A stretch of 64,000 nt of DNA from Flavobacterium kingsejongi (lineage in GTDB: Bacteria; Bacteroidota; Bacteroidia; Flavobacteriales; Flavobacteriaceae): positions 930,001 to 994,000 of the forward strand of contig NZ_CP020919.1 in the NCBI RefSeq assembly GCF_003076475.1, read 5' to 3'. A program made the translations under genes and the position numbers. How positions within the stretch are numbered: position 1 is the first letter of the stretch; each line of letters starts with the position of its first letter. The notes beneath the pieces are model-generated. The model saw only the letters and a program-made list of their open reading frames with translations. It searched no databases and was not told where the DNA came from. Shown piece after piece: positions 1 through 9,958 of this stretch.

Positions 1-3000
1 TTTAATTGGGAAATTCGTAGCTGGTATTGCCTGGTTGTTAAAGCTATACGGACAGCTTCCAGCCTGATTCGCAGGATAGTTCGCATTGAATGAGATTACC
101 CCATTAGATCCAACCTGAGCTGAAGTATAGGATTCTCCAAAGAAACAGAAGTCAAATGGCAAGTTAATCACCGGAGACCATGCATCATCAATAGTGGAGT
201 TCATTTCGGTTCCTCCAACAAAAGGGAAAGGAGGATTATATGGGATAGAACTTACTTCATATGATGTAGTAGCTCCAATTCCGAAATAAGACGCGTTTAA
301 GTTAACACATTGCTCTGCTTCACCTTCACAAAGTATAATTTGTGAGTCAACAATATCTACTCCTACACCTACGATATCCACTGCGGCACATCCAGGAGGA
401 GAATAAATAGAGAATGCAAAAGGACCTGACCAGAAACTGCTCTCTGTATCACTACAGATGGCTCTTACATAATACTCATAGAAAACACCTGCATTAGCAG
501 CATAACTATACGCTGGTGTACCGTTTACTATAACACCTGAAACCGGAGTTCCAGTACCTGCTACCTGAACTACAACTTCCCATTGGGTTTCTGTACCTGT
601 AGGTGTCCATGATAAGTTAATTGTAGAACTATTCGTTTCTGCTGTAGAAGCTAAGTTTACAGGAGAAGGACACGTTAATGCCGACAGGTTGATATTATCA
701 ACTGCTGCTGGTGGCTGTGTTCCTCCACTGCCATCATTTCTCCATTCGAATACTAATCGTACAATCTGCCCCGCATATGGTGCAGCCTGAATGATGTAAT
801 TTTGGGTTGTAAAAGCTGCTGAAGCATTAAAATTAGCGCCCAACTGAATACCACCACTATTAGCTGCTGTAATTTGTGTACCAGGAGTTGGGACAAAGGT
901 TACCGGAACTAACCATACTCTTAAATAGTCATAAATAGATTCTCCATTCGCTCTCCAGTCGAAAGATAAACTTACCTCTCCGATTACTGCTGGCATCTGG
1001 ATATCTCTATAGGCCTGTGCCGTTGTTGTTGCACTTAAGGTATAAGCATTTGAATTCCCGTTATCATTAGTGATATACAAAGAATTTTCACCGCCATTAT
1101 TTACTGCATTTCCGATGATCCATTTATTGGTTTGTGTACCATTATTCAATGTCCATGATGCTGTACCTTCAAAATCATCTGCAAAGTTCATTTGTGCAGG
1201 AATCTGAGGTGTTGTAAAACTGAATGGTCCAGTCCAAAGACTCGTACCATCTGTACCACAATTACTTCTTACCCAGAAATAATATGCTGTAGAAGGTGTC
1301 AGACCTGATAAAGCAACGGTTGCAGGAACAACGTTTCCAGTAGGAACCGTAGTTGCCGTTGGTACCGTATTTACCGTTTGAAGGTAATAATCATAAGAAG
1401 CAGCACCGTTAGCTGGCGGCGTCCATGACATATTTGTTGCATTTTCAGTAAGGCCTGCCATTGTTATAGCAGAAGGTGAAGAACAAGTTACGAGACCAAT
1501 ATTGATATTATCAACTGCTGCTGGCGGCTGAACACCACCACTACTATCATTTTTCCATTCAAAAACCAATCGCATTAATTGACCCGCATAAGCTGAAGCT
1601 GGTGCAATATACGTTTGTGTAACAAAAGACGTAGAAGCGTTTAAATTCTGGCTTAACTGTACACGGCCAGCTGCTGCTGTAATTTGTGTCCCTGGTGTAG
1701 GTGTGAAAGAAGCAGGCACTAACCATACTCTTAAGTAGTCATACGTCGACTCTCCTACAGTTCTCCAGTCAAAAACCACACTGATCTCACCAACAGTAGC
1801 TGGCATTTGAATATCCCTGTAAGCTTGTACTGTTGAAGCAGAAGATAAATTGTAGGTATTTGTCGTACCTCCATTATCTGTTATATAAAGAGAGTGTGTA
1901 CCTCCATTGTTCACAGCAGTACCTACAATCCATTTATTTACTTGTGTTCCGTTGTTCATAATCCATTGTGGATTTGCCCCTTCGAAACCATCGGTATAAT
2001 TTAATGTAGCCGGAACCTGAGGTGTTGTGAAAACAACTGGCCCTGTCCAGATACTTGTTCCATTTGTAGCACCACAATTGCTCCGTACCCAAACATAATA
2101 GGTAGTCGCAGAGTTAAGTCCAGTTAATGGTAAAGTAGTTCCTGCTACGTTCCCTGTAGGAACAGTAGTTCCATTAGGAGCCGTATTACTGGTTGCTGAA
2201 TAGTAATCATAAGAAGCAGCGCCAGATGCTGGAGCTGTCCAGTTTACGTTGGCAGTAGTTGTAGTTACTCCGGCAGTAGCCAATGCGGTTGGAGCCTCAC
2301 AGGTTACAACAGAAATATTTACATTATCGATAGCTGCTGGTGGTTGAGTACCGCCGCCGCCATCATTTCTCCACTCAAAGATGATTCTTACTACCTGACC
2401 TGCATAAGCTGCAGCAGGAAAAACATAAGAAGCCGTTGTAAAGTTTGCAGAGTTGTTAAGGCTTACCCCGATTTGCTGTCCGCCACTATTTGCAGCAGTA
2501 ATTTGAGTTCCTGCAACTGGTGTAAATGTTGCCGGTACTACCCATACTCTAAAATAATCCGTGAATGTTCCCGTAAAACCTTCACCAACAGCTCTCCAGT
2601 CAAAAACTGTACTTACCTGGCTTACTGTAGCAGGCATTTGGATATCTCTATACGCATGTACAACAGATGTTGACGTTAAAGTATAGGCATTTGCCGTTCC
2701 GTTGTTCGAAATATATAATGATTTCGTTCCACCGTTATTCACAGCAGATCCTACAATCCATTTATTCGTTTGTGTTCCATTGCTCAACATCCATTGATGT
2801 GCGCCTTCAAAACCTTCTGTATAATTTAATGCAGCCGGTACTTGTGTCGTTGAAAAAGTAAAAGGACCTGTCCATAAACTTCCACCATTAGCACCGCAAT
2901 TTGTTCTTACCCAAAAATAATAGGTTGTAGAAGGGGTCAAACCACTTAATGGCGCTGAAGCAGTGGCAACAGTTCCAGTTGGAGTCGTTGCAGCAGTCGG

Positions 3001-4512
3001 AGCCGTATTGGTTGTCGCTAAATAATATTCATAACTTGGAGTTACCGATGTTATCGGGTTCCAGGATAAAGTAGCCGCATTTTCAGTAAGGCCCGCAATA
3101 GTAATATTAGCAGGTGCCGGACATGTTACCGGAACAATTGAAATATTATCAATTGCCGCTGGTGGTTGTGTTCCTGCACTGCCATCATTTCTCCATTCAA
3201 AAACCAATCGAACGACCTGTCCGGCATAAGCCGATACGGGTACAATAAAGTTTGGTGATAAGAAAGTAGTAGAGTTATTAAAGTGTGCTCCAATTTGAGT
3301 TCCGTTAGCCGCCGTGATTTGAGTTCCCGGTGTCGGTACAAAAGAAGCTGGCACTAACCACACTCTGAAGTAATCATAGAATGTTCCTGAGAACCCTTCA
3401 CCAACACCTTTCCAATCGAAAGAAAGATTAACTTCGTCGATGTTCGTAGGCATTTGTATATCTCTATATGCATGAACTACAGAAGTAGAGGCTACATTGT
3501 AAATGTTCAGTGCACCATCAGTGCTGCTTGATATATATAAGGAGTGGGTTCCACCATTATTGGTAGCCGTCCCGATAAACCATTTATTCAGTTGCGTTCC
3601 ATTACCAATTGTCCATAATGGAGTTCCTTCAAAACCTTCCGTGTAATTGAGTGTCGCCGGTACCTGAGTTGTTGTAAAGGTAAAAGGACCTACCCAGTTT
3701 CCGGTTGTTGCACCACAATTGGCACGAACAAAATAAGTATATGTCGTACTTGGCGTTAAACCAGTTACAGGAAACGGGTTGTTCGTTCCTGTATGCGTTA
3801 TTGTACCTGTGCCTACTGTTGGAGTTCCCTGAACGAGTTCTACGTCCCAGGAAGCTGCTGTACCCACCCATGTTAAATTAGCGGTATTCCCAGTAATATT
3901 TTGTGCTGCAGCTGTAGCTGCTGTAGGATCAAGACATTGCGTCACAAGATTAACGTCATCAATAAACCAACGTTCTCCCTGTATTCCAGTAACTTGCGTA
4001 TGCAGTTTCACAAAAGCAATATAAACCTGTTGGCCTTGGTAAGCAGCAGGAATATTAAATACCTTTTCTTCATAGGTATTGTAATTTGTGTTCATTTCCA
4101 ATTCCGTCCATTGTTTGACTACTGTATAAGCAGTTTCCAATGTTTGGGAAGTAGTAGAAATACGCAATTGAAAAATAGTCCCCTGATCTCCAGATGCCGC
4201 TTGCTTAGCAAAAAAGCGCAACTGCCCATTAATAGGTATCGAAACTTGATTACTAATTAACCAGTCTGTGTTAACCGTTCCGGCAACATCAACAGGAGGT
4301 CTATTTATTAATGCAGCCTGTGTACCAGAATGTACTGCACCAGTTGTTCCGGAATTAACCATACCCCAAGTAGGGGAATTGGCTGGCCCGGTGTGAATTG
4401 TCGTCCAACCCGTGGGCGGAAAAGACGCGCCCTCGAAGCCTTCTGTAAACTGGCCGTAGCCACTCACAAACGACAACAAGAGCATAAAAATTAATAGTGT
4501 AATTTTTTTCAT
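1..4512 (-). CDS. Large modular secreted adhesin, likely T9SS-exported (N-terminal part)
   Basis: The frame is open from an ATG at 4512 to the window edge (1504 codons, no stop), so the C-terminus lies outside. The product starts with a signal peptide (MKKITLLIFMLLLSF, cleavage near GYGQ). A cleaved-adhesin or choice-of-anchor-J-like domain (FTEGFEG start) and a fibronectin-III domain follow. Then come four modules of about 272 residues, each a MAM/adhesin-like beta-sandwich (WxxGNGTQxNKW, RDIQMP, RLVFEWRNDGS) plus an FN3 domain ending YYFWVRSNCG. Near the edge the domain type changes to one with CNLNASY-like and PFDFCFFG-like stretches, as found before C-terminal sorting domains of gliding-motility-associated proteins. 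The role is probably cell-surface adhesion or polymer binding, with export by the type IX system. The sorting domain itself is not visible, so export by T9SS is inferred from the architecture. Confidence 0.85.
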   Translation of the reverse strand, partial: MKKITLLIFMLLLSFVSGYGQFTEGFEGASFPPTGWTTIHTGPANSPTWGMVNSGTTGAVHSGTQAALINRPPVDVAGTVNTDWLISNQVSIPINGQLRFFAKQAASGDQGTIFQLRISTTSQTLETAYTVVKQWTELEMNTNYNTYEEKVFNIPAAYQGQQVYIAFVKLHTQVTGIQGERWFIDDVNLVTQCLDPTAATAAAQNITGNTANLTWVGTAASWDVELVQGTPTVGTGTITHTGTNNPFPVTGLTPSTTYTYFVRANCGATTGNWVGPFTFTTTQVPATLNYTEGFEGTPLWTIGNGTQLNKWFIGTATNNGGTHSLYISSSTDGALNIYNVASTSVVHAYRDIQMPTNIDEVNLSFDWKGVGEGFSGTFYDYFRVWLVPASFVPTPGTQITAANGTQIGAHFNNSTTFLSPNFIVPVSAYAGQVVRLVFEWRNDGSAGTQPPAAIDNISIVPVTCPAPANITIAGLTENAATLSWNPITSVTPSYEYYLATTNTAPTAATTPTGTVATASAPLSGLTPSTTYYFWVRTNCGANGGSLWTGPFTFSTTQVPAALNYTEGFEGAHQWMLSNGTQTNKWIVGSAVNNGGTKSLYISNNGTANAYTLTSTSVVHAYRDIQMPATVSQVSTVFDWRAVGEGFTGTFTDYFRVWVVPATFTPVAGTQITAANSGGQQIGVSLNNSANFTTASYVFPAAAYAGQVVRIIFEWRNDGGGGTQPPAAIDNVNISVVTCEAPTALATAGVTTTTANVNWTAPASGAASYDYYSATSNTAPNGTTVPTGNVAGTTLPLTGLNSATTYYVWVRSNCGATNGTSIWTGPVVFTTPQVPATLNYTDGFEGANPQWIMNNGTQVNKWIVGTAVNNGGTHSLYITDNGGTTNTYNLSSASTVQAYRDIQMPATVGEISVVFDWRTVGESTYDYLRVWLVPASFTPTPGTQITAAAGRVQLSQNLNASTSFVTQTYIAPASAYAGQLMRLVFEWKNDSSGGVQPPAAVDNINIGLVTCSSPSAITMAGLTENATNMSWTPPANGAASYDYYLQTVNTVPTATTVPTGNVVPATVALSGLTPSTAYYFWVRSNCGTDGTSLWTGPFSFTTPQIPAQMNFADDFEGTASWTLNNGTQTNKWIIGNAVNNGGENSLYITNDNGNSNAYTLSATTTAQAYRDIQMPAVIGEVSLSFDWRANGESIYDYLRVWLVPVTFVPTPGTQITAANSGGIQLGANFNASAAFTTQNYIIQAAPYAGQIVRLVFEWRNDGSGGTQPPAAVDNINLSALTCPSPVNLASTAETNSSTINLSWTPTGTETQWEVVVQVAGTGTPVSGVIVNGTPAYSYAANAGVFYEYYVRAICSDTESSFWSGPFAFSIYSPPGCAAVDIVGVGVDIVDSQIILCEGEAEQCVNLNASYFGIGATTSYEVSSIPYNPPFPFVGGTEMNSTIDDAWSPVINLPFDFCFFGESYTSAQVGSNGVISFNANYPANQAGSCPYSFNNQAIPATNFPIK
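691..3955 (-). repeat. Four tandem ~815-bp modules inside the adhesin gene
   Basis: The sequence GATATTATCAACTGCTGCTGG and its variants recur at about 691, 1504, 2321 and 3140, which gives steps of 813, 817 and 819 bp. An equivalent, more diverged boundary lies near 3955. Each period encodes one MAM/adhesin-like domain plus one FN3 domain. Divergence between modules is clear at the DNA level, so this is an older expansion than the repeats at 20040-24683. Confidence 0.85.
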
Positions 4513-4661
4513 AGTTTGTTTGTATGAATTTAATAGAATTTTGATTTTCAAATTTAACTCTTTTTAAGAATAATTTAAACTAAAATTAATATTTAACAAT
4601 CATTTCTTTCAAACGGGCTTTTTTCAAATACAAATTCGATAATTAATCCTATTGAATTCAC

Positions 4662-4669
4662 TAGCTTTG
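4662..4669 (+). promoter_or_regulatory. Predicted -7 box of hflX
   Basis: TAGCTTTG matches the Bacteroidota -7 consensus TAnnTTTG exactly and lies 16 bp before the hflX ATG. I see no convincing TTTG -33 box about 20 bp upstream (only TTCG near 4635), so this rests on the -7 match and its position. Confidence 0.5.
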
Positions 4670-4685
4670 TAGTATAATAAGTTAT

Positions 4686-5924
4686 ATGCTGGAAAAAGAA
4701 AAAAATACGTTCGAAAAAACTGTTATTGTTGGAATTGTAACTCAGAATCAATCAGAAGATAAGCTGAAAGAATATTTGGATGAGTTGGAATTTTTAACTT
4801 TTACAGCCGGTGGTGAAGTAGTGAAACGATTTTCGCAGAAAATGGAGCGTCCAAATCCCAAAACCTTCTTAGGAACAGGAAAAATGGATGAGATTAACCT
4901 GTATGTTAAGGAGCACAATATCTCCACCATTATCTTTGATGATGAATTATCACCTTCCCAACAAAAAAATATTACCAAAATAGTAGATTGTAAGGTTTTA
5001 GACCGTACCAATCTTATTTTGGACATTTTCGCGCAAAGGGCTGAAACCTCCTATGCGAGAACACAGGTAGAATTGGCGCAGTGCATCTACCTGCTGCCAA
5101 GACTCTCTGGTATGTGGACGCACTTAGAACGTCAAAAAGGGGGAATTGGAATGCGTGGTCCGGGTGAAACCGAGATCGAAACTGACCGCCGTATTGTACG
5201 TGACAGGATTGCATTGCTCAAAGAAAAAATAAAAACCATCGACAAACAAATGTCTGTACAACGTGGAAACCGCGGCACTATGGTACGTGTGGCATTAGTT
5301 GGATATACCAATGTAGGTAAATCCACCCTGATGAATGCGATTGGAAAAAGCGATGTGTTTGTTGAAAATAAATTGTTTGCTACGCTGGACACTACCGTTC
5401 GTAAAGTAGTCATCCGCAACCTCCCATTCCTTTTATCGGATACGGTAGGTTTTATACGCAAACTGCCAACTCAATTGGTCGATTCTTTCAAAAGTACGCT
5501 GGATGAAGTTCGGGAAGCCGATTTACTGCTGCATGTCGTGGATATTTCACATCCAGATTTTGAGGATCATATTGCTTCCGTAAACCAGATCCTACAGGAT
5601 ATCAAAAGTGCGGACAAACCTACTATTATGGTATTCAATAAAATCGATGCCTACAAATACCTGACTATTGATGCTGATGATCTGGTAACCGAAAAAACCA
5701 ATCGCCATAATACGCTGGAAGACTGGAAAGCTACCTGGATGTCCTCAGTAGGTCCCGATAATGCATTATTCATTTCTGCGGTTAATAAAGAAAATTTCGA
5801 AGAATTCAGAGAGAAGGTTTATGAAGCTGTAAGAGAAATCCACATTGCACGATTCCCTTACAATAAGTTTTTATATCCGGAGTTCAAAGAAGCTCCTGAA
5901 AAAGAGGAAGAAGAAGAAGAATAA
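4686..5924 (+). CDS. hflX: Ribosome-associated GTPase HflX
   Basis: A 412-residue GTPase of the Obg-HflX superfamily. HflX binds the large ribosomal subunit and can split stalled or stressed ribosomes. The N-terminal HflX domain (about residues 1-190) contains the glycine-rich RQKGGIGMRGPGE segment ahead of the G domain. The G motifs are clear: G1 GYTNVGKST, G3 DTVGF and G4 NKID. The length is normal for the family. The last ten residues are almost all glutamate (KEEEEEE tail), an acidic extension. The gene stands alone. It has its own promoter and converges on the next gene, with a hairpin between them. Confidence 0.96.
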   Translation: MLEKEKNTFEKTVIVGIVTQNQSEDKLKEYLDELEFLTFTAGGEVVKRFSQKMERPNPKTFLGTGKMDEINLYVKEHNISTIIFDDELSPSQQKNITKIVDCKVLDRTNLILDIFAQRAETSYARTQVELAQCIYLLPRLSGMWTHLERQKGGIGMRGPGETEIETDRRIVRDRIALLKEKIKTIDKQMSVQRGNRGTMVRVALVGYTNVGKSTLMNAIGKSDVFVENKLFATLDTTVRKVVIRNLPFLLSDTVGFIRKLPTQLVDSFKSTLDEVREADLLLHVVDISHPDFEDHIASVNQILQDIKSADKPTIMVFNKIDAYKYLTIDADDLVTEKTNRHNTLEDWKATWMSSVGPDNALFISAVNKENFEEFREKVYEAVREIHIARFPYNKFLYPEFKEAPEKEEEEEE

Positions 5925-6019
5925 CATTCCCATAACGTGAAATCATAACATAATATAGGCGACGAATTCCTATCTGCACTGTTATTGTGTTTTAGTATCA
6001 CTACTATACTACCCATTTG

Positions 6020-6053
6020 TTCCACAAGGCTTTATCACTAAGGCCTTGTGGAA
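6020..6053. terminator. Hairpin between convergent genes
   Basis: TTCCACAAGGC pairs with GCCTTGTGGAA (6020-6030 with 6043-6053) around a 12-nt loop. It sits between hflX (+) and the DUF5723 gene (-) and can serve both. T-runs are short on either side. Confidence 0.6.
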
Positions 6054-6099
6054 TTTTAAATTATATCATCATCAGGTTATCCGTTGAGGAATAGTAAGC

Positions 6100-7503
6100 C
6101 TATTTACTGAAATAACACGGCCTGCAGGTCTCTTTCAATTCTTTTTGATAAACCGGTATTTTTATTCCAATATAAAAATCAGCGGCTTTCGATTGTTTTG
6201 AAAGTAAATTGGTAAGTACAGAACCCGATCCAATAAAGAAAGCCCCCACCCTCAAACCCGAACCAACTTGCATTCCACTGTATTCCATCCAGGACACAGG
6301 CACATAAAAGCTAAACCAGCGACTTTCATACCGGGGCGTCAGGCTTAACCGGTTAGCAATACTATTTCCATTTAATTTATTATCAGCAACCATGCTAATA
6401 TCCCCATTTAAATTCAGGTAGTATTTGTTCGCAATATTCCAGTCTACCTCCGCATGAAGCGCAGTAGGCAGGTTGGCTCTCACGCCTTTAGTCGTTGTAA
6501 TCCTATTGTAATTCGCATTGAGGAAATCATAGATATCATCTACATTATCGATCATATCCACTGTAACTACACCATTCAGATTATAGGTATCTTGTCTGGA
6601 TTTCCTATAATGGATGCCCCCAATATCGGTTACGGATAATCCAAAACGCAATTTATACTTATTAAATTCCCTAAAACCATTATCAAGTGGGCGGGCATAC
6701 CGCAAATCATAATCTTCGTAATCCGGCCGCCATTCGTATACCAACCCGAAATCAAAACCTACTCCGGCCGAATTGATATCAAACTCTAAATCCTGGCTTG
6801 CTTCAAAGTCGTGACTGCCTCCAATAGTAACTTCTCCGTTTGAAGTCACACTGCCAAGTTTGGGATCTATAGTATTTCGAACCAATGTCAGTCCAATATC
6901 ACCGCCTTGTACATAAGCATTAGCCCCTCCCTGCAAATATTTGACTGTAAGCCCCCCTTTCAGGAAATGCTCTCGCTGTTGCACTAATACCGTTGCATAA
7001 GAAAGCCCCACTTCTCCCCAGGCATGTCCTACACCATTGGGACTGTTTCCGTTAAATTTAAAACTTTGTGCAACATCCAATCCATCTTTTACATCATCGA
7101 CAAGATTGCCATTTACCCGGCCAACATTTATTATAGAGCGTGCTCTTGTAAATAATGCCACAGTATGTTTGGGCGCAATATTAAACATAAATGAAGTCCC
7201 CATAACATCAACATTACCAATCGCATTATTAGTAGCACGAGTGGTCACTTTAGCTTCTTTATCAAAATCATACCCTTTCTTATATACATCAAAAAGCCGA
7301 ACTCCATACAAATCATTCCCTGCAAAAGCGCTCACAGAAAACAAATTAATATCAGTCTTAAAACGGGAATCTGCAATCATTGCCGGATTAAAAAGTACAC
7401 TTTGCACTCCGGCATAATTATCATGAAAATACCCCATATAGGATTGTGCCGTAGCCGTTACAGCAATATTGATAAAAAATAGGGCAAGCAAATGTTTTTT
7501 CAC
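6100..7503 (-). CDS. DUF5723-family outer-membrane protein
   Basis: A predicted secreted beta-barrel-like protein of 467 residues. After a signal peptide (VKKHLLALFF...ATAQ) come the family hallmarks YMGYFHDNYAGVQSVLFNPA and IADSRFKTDINLFSVS, then many amphipathic beta-strands. The frame extends to an ATG at 7611, but that adds 36 residues with three cysteines before the signal peptide. I therefore prefer the GTG at 7503; the promoter at 7689-7716 allows either start. Function is unknown. The family is common in Bacteroidota and resembles PorV/FadL-type barrels in general character only. Confidence 0.8.
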   Translation of the reverse strand: MKKHLLALFFINIAVTATAQSYMGYFHDNYAGVQSVLFNPAMIADSRFKTDINLFSVSAFAGNDLYGVRLFDVYKKGYDFDKEAKVTTRATNNAIGNVDVMGTSFMFNIAPKHTVALFTRARSIINVGRVNGNLVDDVKDGLDVAQSFKFNGNSPNGVGHAWGEVGLSYATVLVQQREHFLKGGLTVKYLQGGANAYVQGGDIGLTLVRNTIDPKLGSVTSNGEVTIGGSHDFEASQDLEFDINSAGVGFDFGLVYEWRPDYEDYDLRYARPLDNGFREFNKYKLRFGLSVTDIGGIHYRKSRQDTYNLNGVVTVDMIDNVDDIYDFLNANYNRITTTKGVRANLPTALHAEVDWNIANKYYLNLNGDISMVADNKLNGNSIANRLSLTPRYESRWFSFYVPVSWMEYSGMQVGSGLRVGAFFIGSGSVLTNLLSKQSKAADFYIGIKIPVYQKELKETCRPCYFSK

Positions 7504-7688
7504 TGGGTAAGGAATAGGATGTTTAATTCGTTGCAGAAAACTCCAAAATAAGAATTGACACATGCAGTCTCCGGGAGCATAACAGTCGAGCAGCGATTTT
7601 ACGCTTATCAAACAGAAACAATTGTTTCCTTATCGCTAAAAAGCAGTATAGGTTACTATAGTTACAATCCCTTTAGATATAAAAAATG

Positions 7689-7716
7689 CAAAGGTAATCC
7701 TGGCACATGGCATCAA
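7689..7716 (-). promoter_or_regulatory. Predicted promoter of the DUF5723 gene
   Basis: On the minus strand TTG (7716-7714) is followed after 17 bp by TACCTTTG (7696-7689), fitting the flavobacterial TTG-N17-23-TAnnTTTG form. The rest of 7504-8075 holds only this, the terminator of the next gene, and AT-rich DNA with no feature I can support. Confidence 0.55.
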
Positions 7717-7981
7717 TAGCTACAATAAGCCAAAAGAATGTTAGAATAGGCTATTTATTACCTGCTTCAATTACAAAATCAATCAAAGCCAATCAGGATT
7801 GACAAATCATTCAAACCCATCAACTTTTAAACCATAGTACATTCAAAATAAACAAGATACGAACATAGCCCTACCCAATAGAAACGAAAGTTGCCCCCTG
7901 ATTATTATTACCCGAAACAAAGGATGTAGGAACCTATTATAACTATAGGTAGTGCACAATTGGAATTTCAGGTACAGGCAT

Positions 7982-8012
7982 AAAAAAACCAGTGATATAG
8001 CTATCACTGGTT
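7982..8012 (-). terminator. Terminator of the sufS-DUF3078 operon
   Basis: AACCAGTGATA pairs perfectly with TATCACTGGTT (11 bp, 4-nt loop). Read on the minus strand it is followed by a run of seven T, 60 bp after the DUF3078 stop. A strong rho-independent terminator. Confidence 0.85.
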
Positions 8013-8075
8013 TTGCTTATAGTTGATTCATCTGTCATCACATATAGGCTCTGACAGTAGCGTAATCTTTTAGTA

Positions 8076-8969
8076 TTAGAATCCGTAGTTGGCCCCTACA
8101 CCGAATACCTGACGTATCTGGAATCCACGGAAAGCATTGTCATCATAAATCGTTTGAAAAGACAGATTCGTCGACAAATAACGGTTAATCTTAAGCACAA
8201 TATTAAGTTGGTAATCCAAATCGACATTCTGTGGATCTTCCAGGTAATTGGAATACAGATTCAGAATATTCTCAAAGGTTACATTAGCCATAACATCCAG
8301 CTTATAGTAGGCTGAAGCATTAAAACCTAATTCATAACGCAATGATTTCCCTTCGGCTACCCCAAAATATTTCTCATCGGGCAAGGTAAAGTTTTTATCT
8401 ACAATAGTAATTTTAGAAGTTGCCGGTGCAAAATTGAATTTCAGGTTATCATTTTTCTTCCAAAGGATACCCGGACCAAAGGAAAGATATCCCGGAGAGA
8501 GAATATTGGTATATTCACTACGTATTTCTACCCCATTTACATCTTTACTATAAGAATATCCTTTGGTAAACTGTGTTTTAAAGTTTAAAAATGCAGAATA
8601 GTACCAAAGGCTCTGTGGATCAAATTTTTTCCCTAAAAGCGAATTGAATTCAAAACGGTCATCGGTCTTTTTGGCAAACGAACTATTTTGGGTCTTTACG
8701 ATACCATAAGAGGCAATCACTTTATTATCCCAGCTCCATTCCTTCTTTTTATAATTGAAATCATAATTCAGACCGAGGTTTCCAGCAACGTTATTTTCTC
8801 CCCCGGCAAGCCAGTTACTAAAAGTAGACTGATTAAACAGTAAGGAAGCATTTCCCTTTGTCGTCCAGTGCTTGGTCGTATCTGCAACAGCCTGCGCATC
8901 ATTCTGATCCTGGGCATAAGCATTTACCATTCCGAAAACACTTAGCAATGTAATGGCGATTTTTCTCAT
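8076..8969 (-). CDS. DUF3078 domain-containing protein
   Basis: A 297-residue secreted protein of the DUF3078 family, typical of Bacteroidota. The start at 8969 (MRKIAITLLSVFGMVNAYAQ) places a standard signal peptide first; an ATG at 8993 would add eight residues before it. The family signature is TKGNASLLFNQSTFSNWLAGGE followed by NYKKKEWSWDNKV. The rest is strand-rich and ends in an aromatic-terminated strand (GVGANYGF), as expected of an outer-membrane barrel. It is the last gene of the sufS operon. No biochemical function is known to me. Confidence 0.85.
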   Translation of the reverse strand: MRKIAITLLSVFGMVNAYAQDQNDAQAVADTTKHWTTKGNASLLFNQSTFSNWLAGGENNVAGNLGLNYDFNYKKKEWSWDNKVIASYGIVKTQNSSFAKKTDDRFEFNSLLGKKFDPQSLWYYSAFLNFKTQFTKGYSYSKDVNGVEIRSEYTNILSPGYLSFGPGILWKKNDNLKFNFAPATSKITIVDKNFTLPDEKYFGVAEGKSLRYELGFNASAYYKLDVMANVTFENILNLYSNYLEDPQNVDLDYQLNIVLKINRYLSTNLSFQTIYDDNAFRGFQIRQVFGVGANYGF

Positions 8970-9037
8970 AGTTTTAGATTTGGGTTTTAACAAAAATAAA
9001 AAAGAACTGACAAATCACCCGGAAATTTTTAAAAAAC

Positions 9038-9544
9038 TTACTTCTTTTTAAATAATGGAACCGCCGAGCAGGCTTCACCATACATAATACTTCGCGCAAA
9101 AGGCTGAAGGTATTGGGCTGCGAGCACATACGCACTCATGGGTACCGGTTTTGAAGAACAGCCTTTTATAATTAGGGGCTTACCTTCATAACTACTGTAA
9201 TCCAGTGTGGGCAAAATATCCTGGTAGAGTGCGGTATCCAGGTCTTCCAGAGTTCCCACAACTACTTTTTTGGCAAAAGGCGCCAGGTGTAATGTGACCA
9301 AAATAGACGACCATGCTGGGACAATAGCATCGGTACTGCAATGTATCGCTACATACTGATCCTGATATTGTGTCCAGTCATGATTTTTCAATTGCTCCCG
9401 GAAGTCCTTTTCTTTGAGCAGAAAACCTTCATAGAGCCATTGCGATATATCCAGTTGGGTTCGTTTTCCTTTCGGATAATAATCCTCCAGGTCAAAAATC
9501 TGCAGGGCACTGTTGGCAACTTTATTTATAATCTCCCCTTCCAT
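9038..9544 (-). CDS. DUF2480 family protein
   Basis: A 168-residue cytoplasmic protein without signal peptide. It matches the DUF2480 family that sits next to SUF genes in Bacteroidota, with segments such as LDLEDYYP-like IFDLEDYYPKG, YVAIHCSTDAIVPAWS and KGCSSKPVPMSAYV. Cysteines at CSTDAI, GCSS and EACS are candidates for a metal or cluster role, but that is speculation. The start follows sufT by 22 bp, so co-transcription is likely. Its function is unknown; the neighbourhood suggests an accessory part in iron-sulfur assembly. Confidence 0.85.
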   Translation of the reverse strand: MEGEIINKVANSALQIFDLEDYYPKGKRTQLDISQWLYEGFLLKEKDFREQLKNHDWTQYQDQYVAIHCSTDAIVPAWSSILVTLHLAPFAKKVVVGTLEDLDTALYQDILPTLDYSSYEGKPLIIKGCSSKPVPMSAYVLAAQYLQPFARSIMYGEACSAVPLFKKK

Positions 9545-9566
9545 AGTCCGTTCCTTTTGCGTTTCA

Positions 9567-9896
9567 TTATAGCATTCCTAATTCCAGTTTGGCCTCTTCA
9601 CTCATTAGATCTTTAGTCCATGGCGGGTCGAATGTAATCTCTACTTCAGCTGCTTTGACACTGTCAAGAGCCTTTACTTTTTGTTCCACTTCCTGTGGCA
9701 GGCTTTCTGCAACCGGGCAGTTTGGAGAGGTCAGTGTCATTAAGATTTTTACCTCGTAATCCGTATTTACCATCACATCATAAATGAGACCTAATTCATA
9801 AATATCCACAGGTATCTCCGGGTCATAAATGGTTTTCAGCACTTTTACAATATCCTCACCTAATTGATTGGTATCTATTACTATATCTTGTTCCAT
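9567..9896 (-). CDS. sufT: SufT-like iron-sulfur assembly factor (MIP18/DUF59)
   Basis: A 109-residue protein made up of one MIP18/DUF59 domain. The family motifs are YDPEIPVDIYELGLIYDV and MTLTSPNCPVAESLP, the latter with the conserved cysteine. DUF59 proteins of this type (SufT) act in maturation or transfer of iron-sulfur clusters. The position between sufE and the DUF2480 gene in a SUF operon supports this. The length is that of a stand-alone DUF59 protein, with no Mrp ATPase domain attached. Confidence 0.92.
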   Translation of the reverse strand: MEQDIVIDTNQLGEDIVKVLKTIYDPEIPVDIYELGLIYDVMVNTDYEVKILMTLTSPNCPVAESLPQEVEQKVKALDSVKAAEVEITFDPPWTKDLMSEEAKLELGML

Positions 9897-9958
9897 GGGT
9901 CTGTTACGTATTAATTTACTTTGAATTTAAAATCCGGCGATGCTAATGGCTGCCGTTT

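Noticed and set aside
2344..4260. Plus-strand ORFs of 64-119 codons
   Set aside because: Antisense to the adhesin gene, cysteine-rich and without promoters or recognisable domains.
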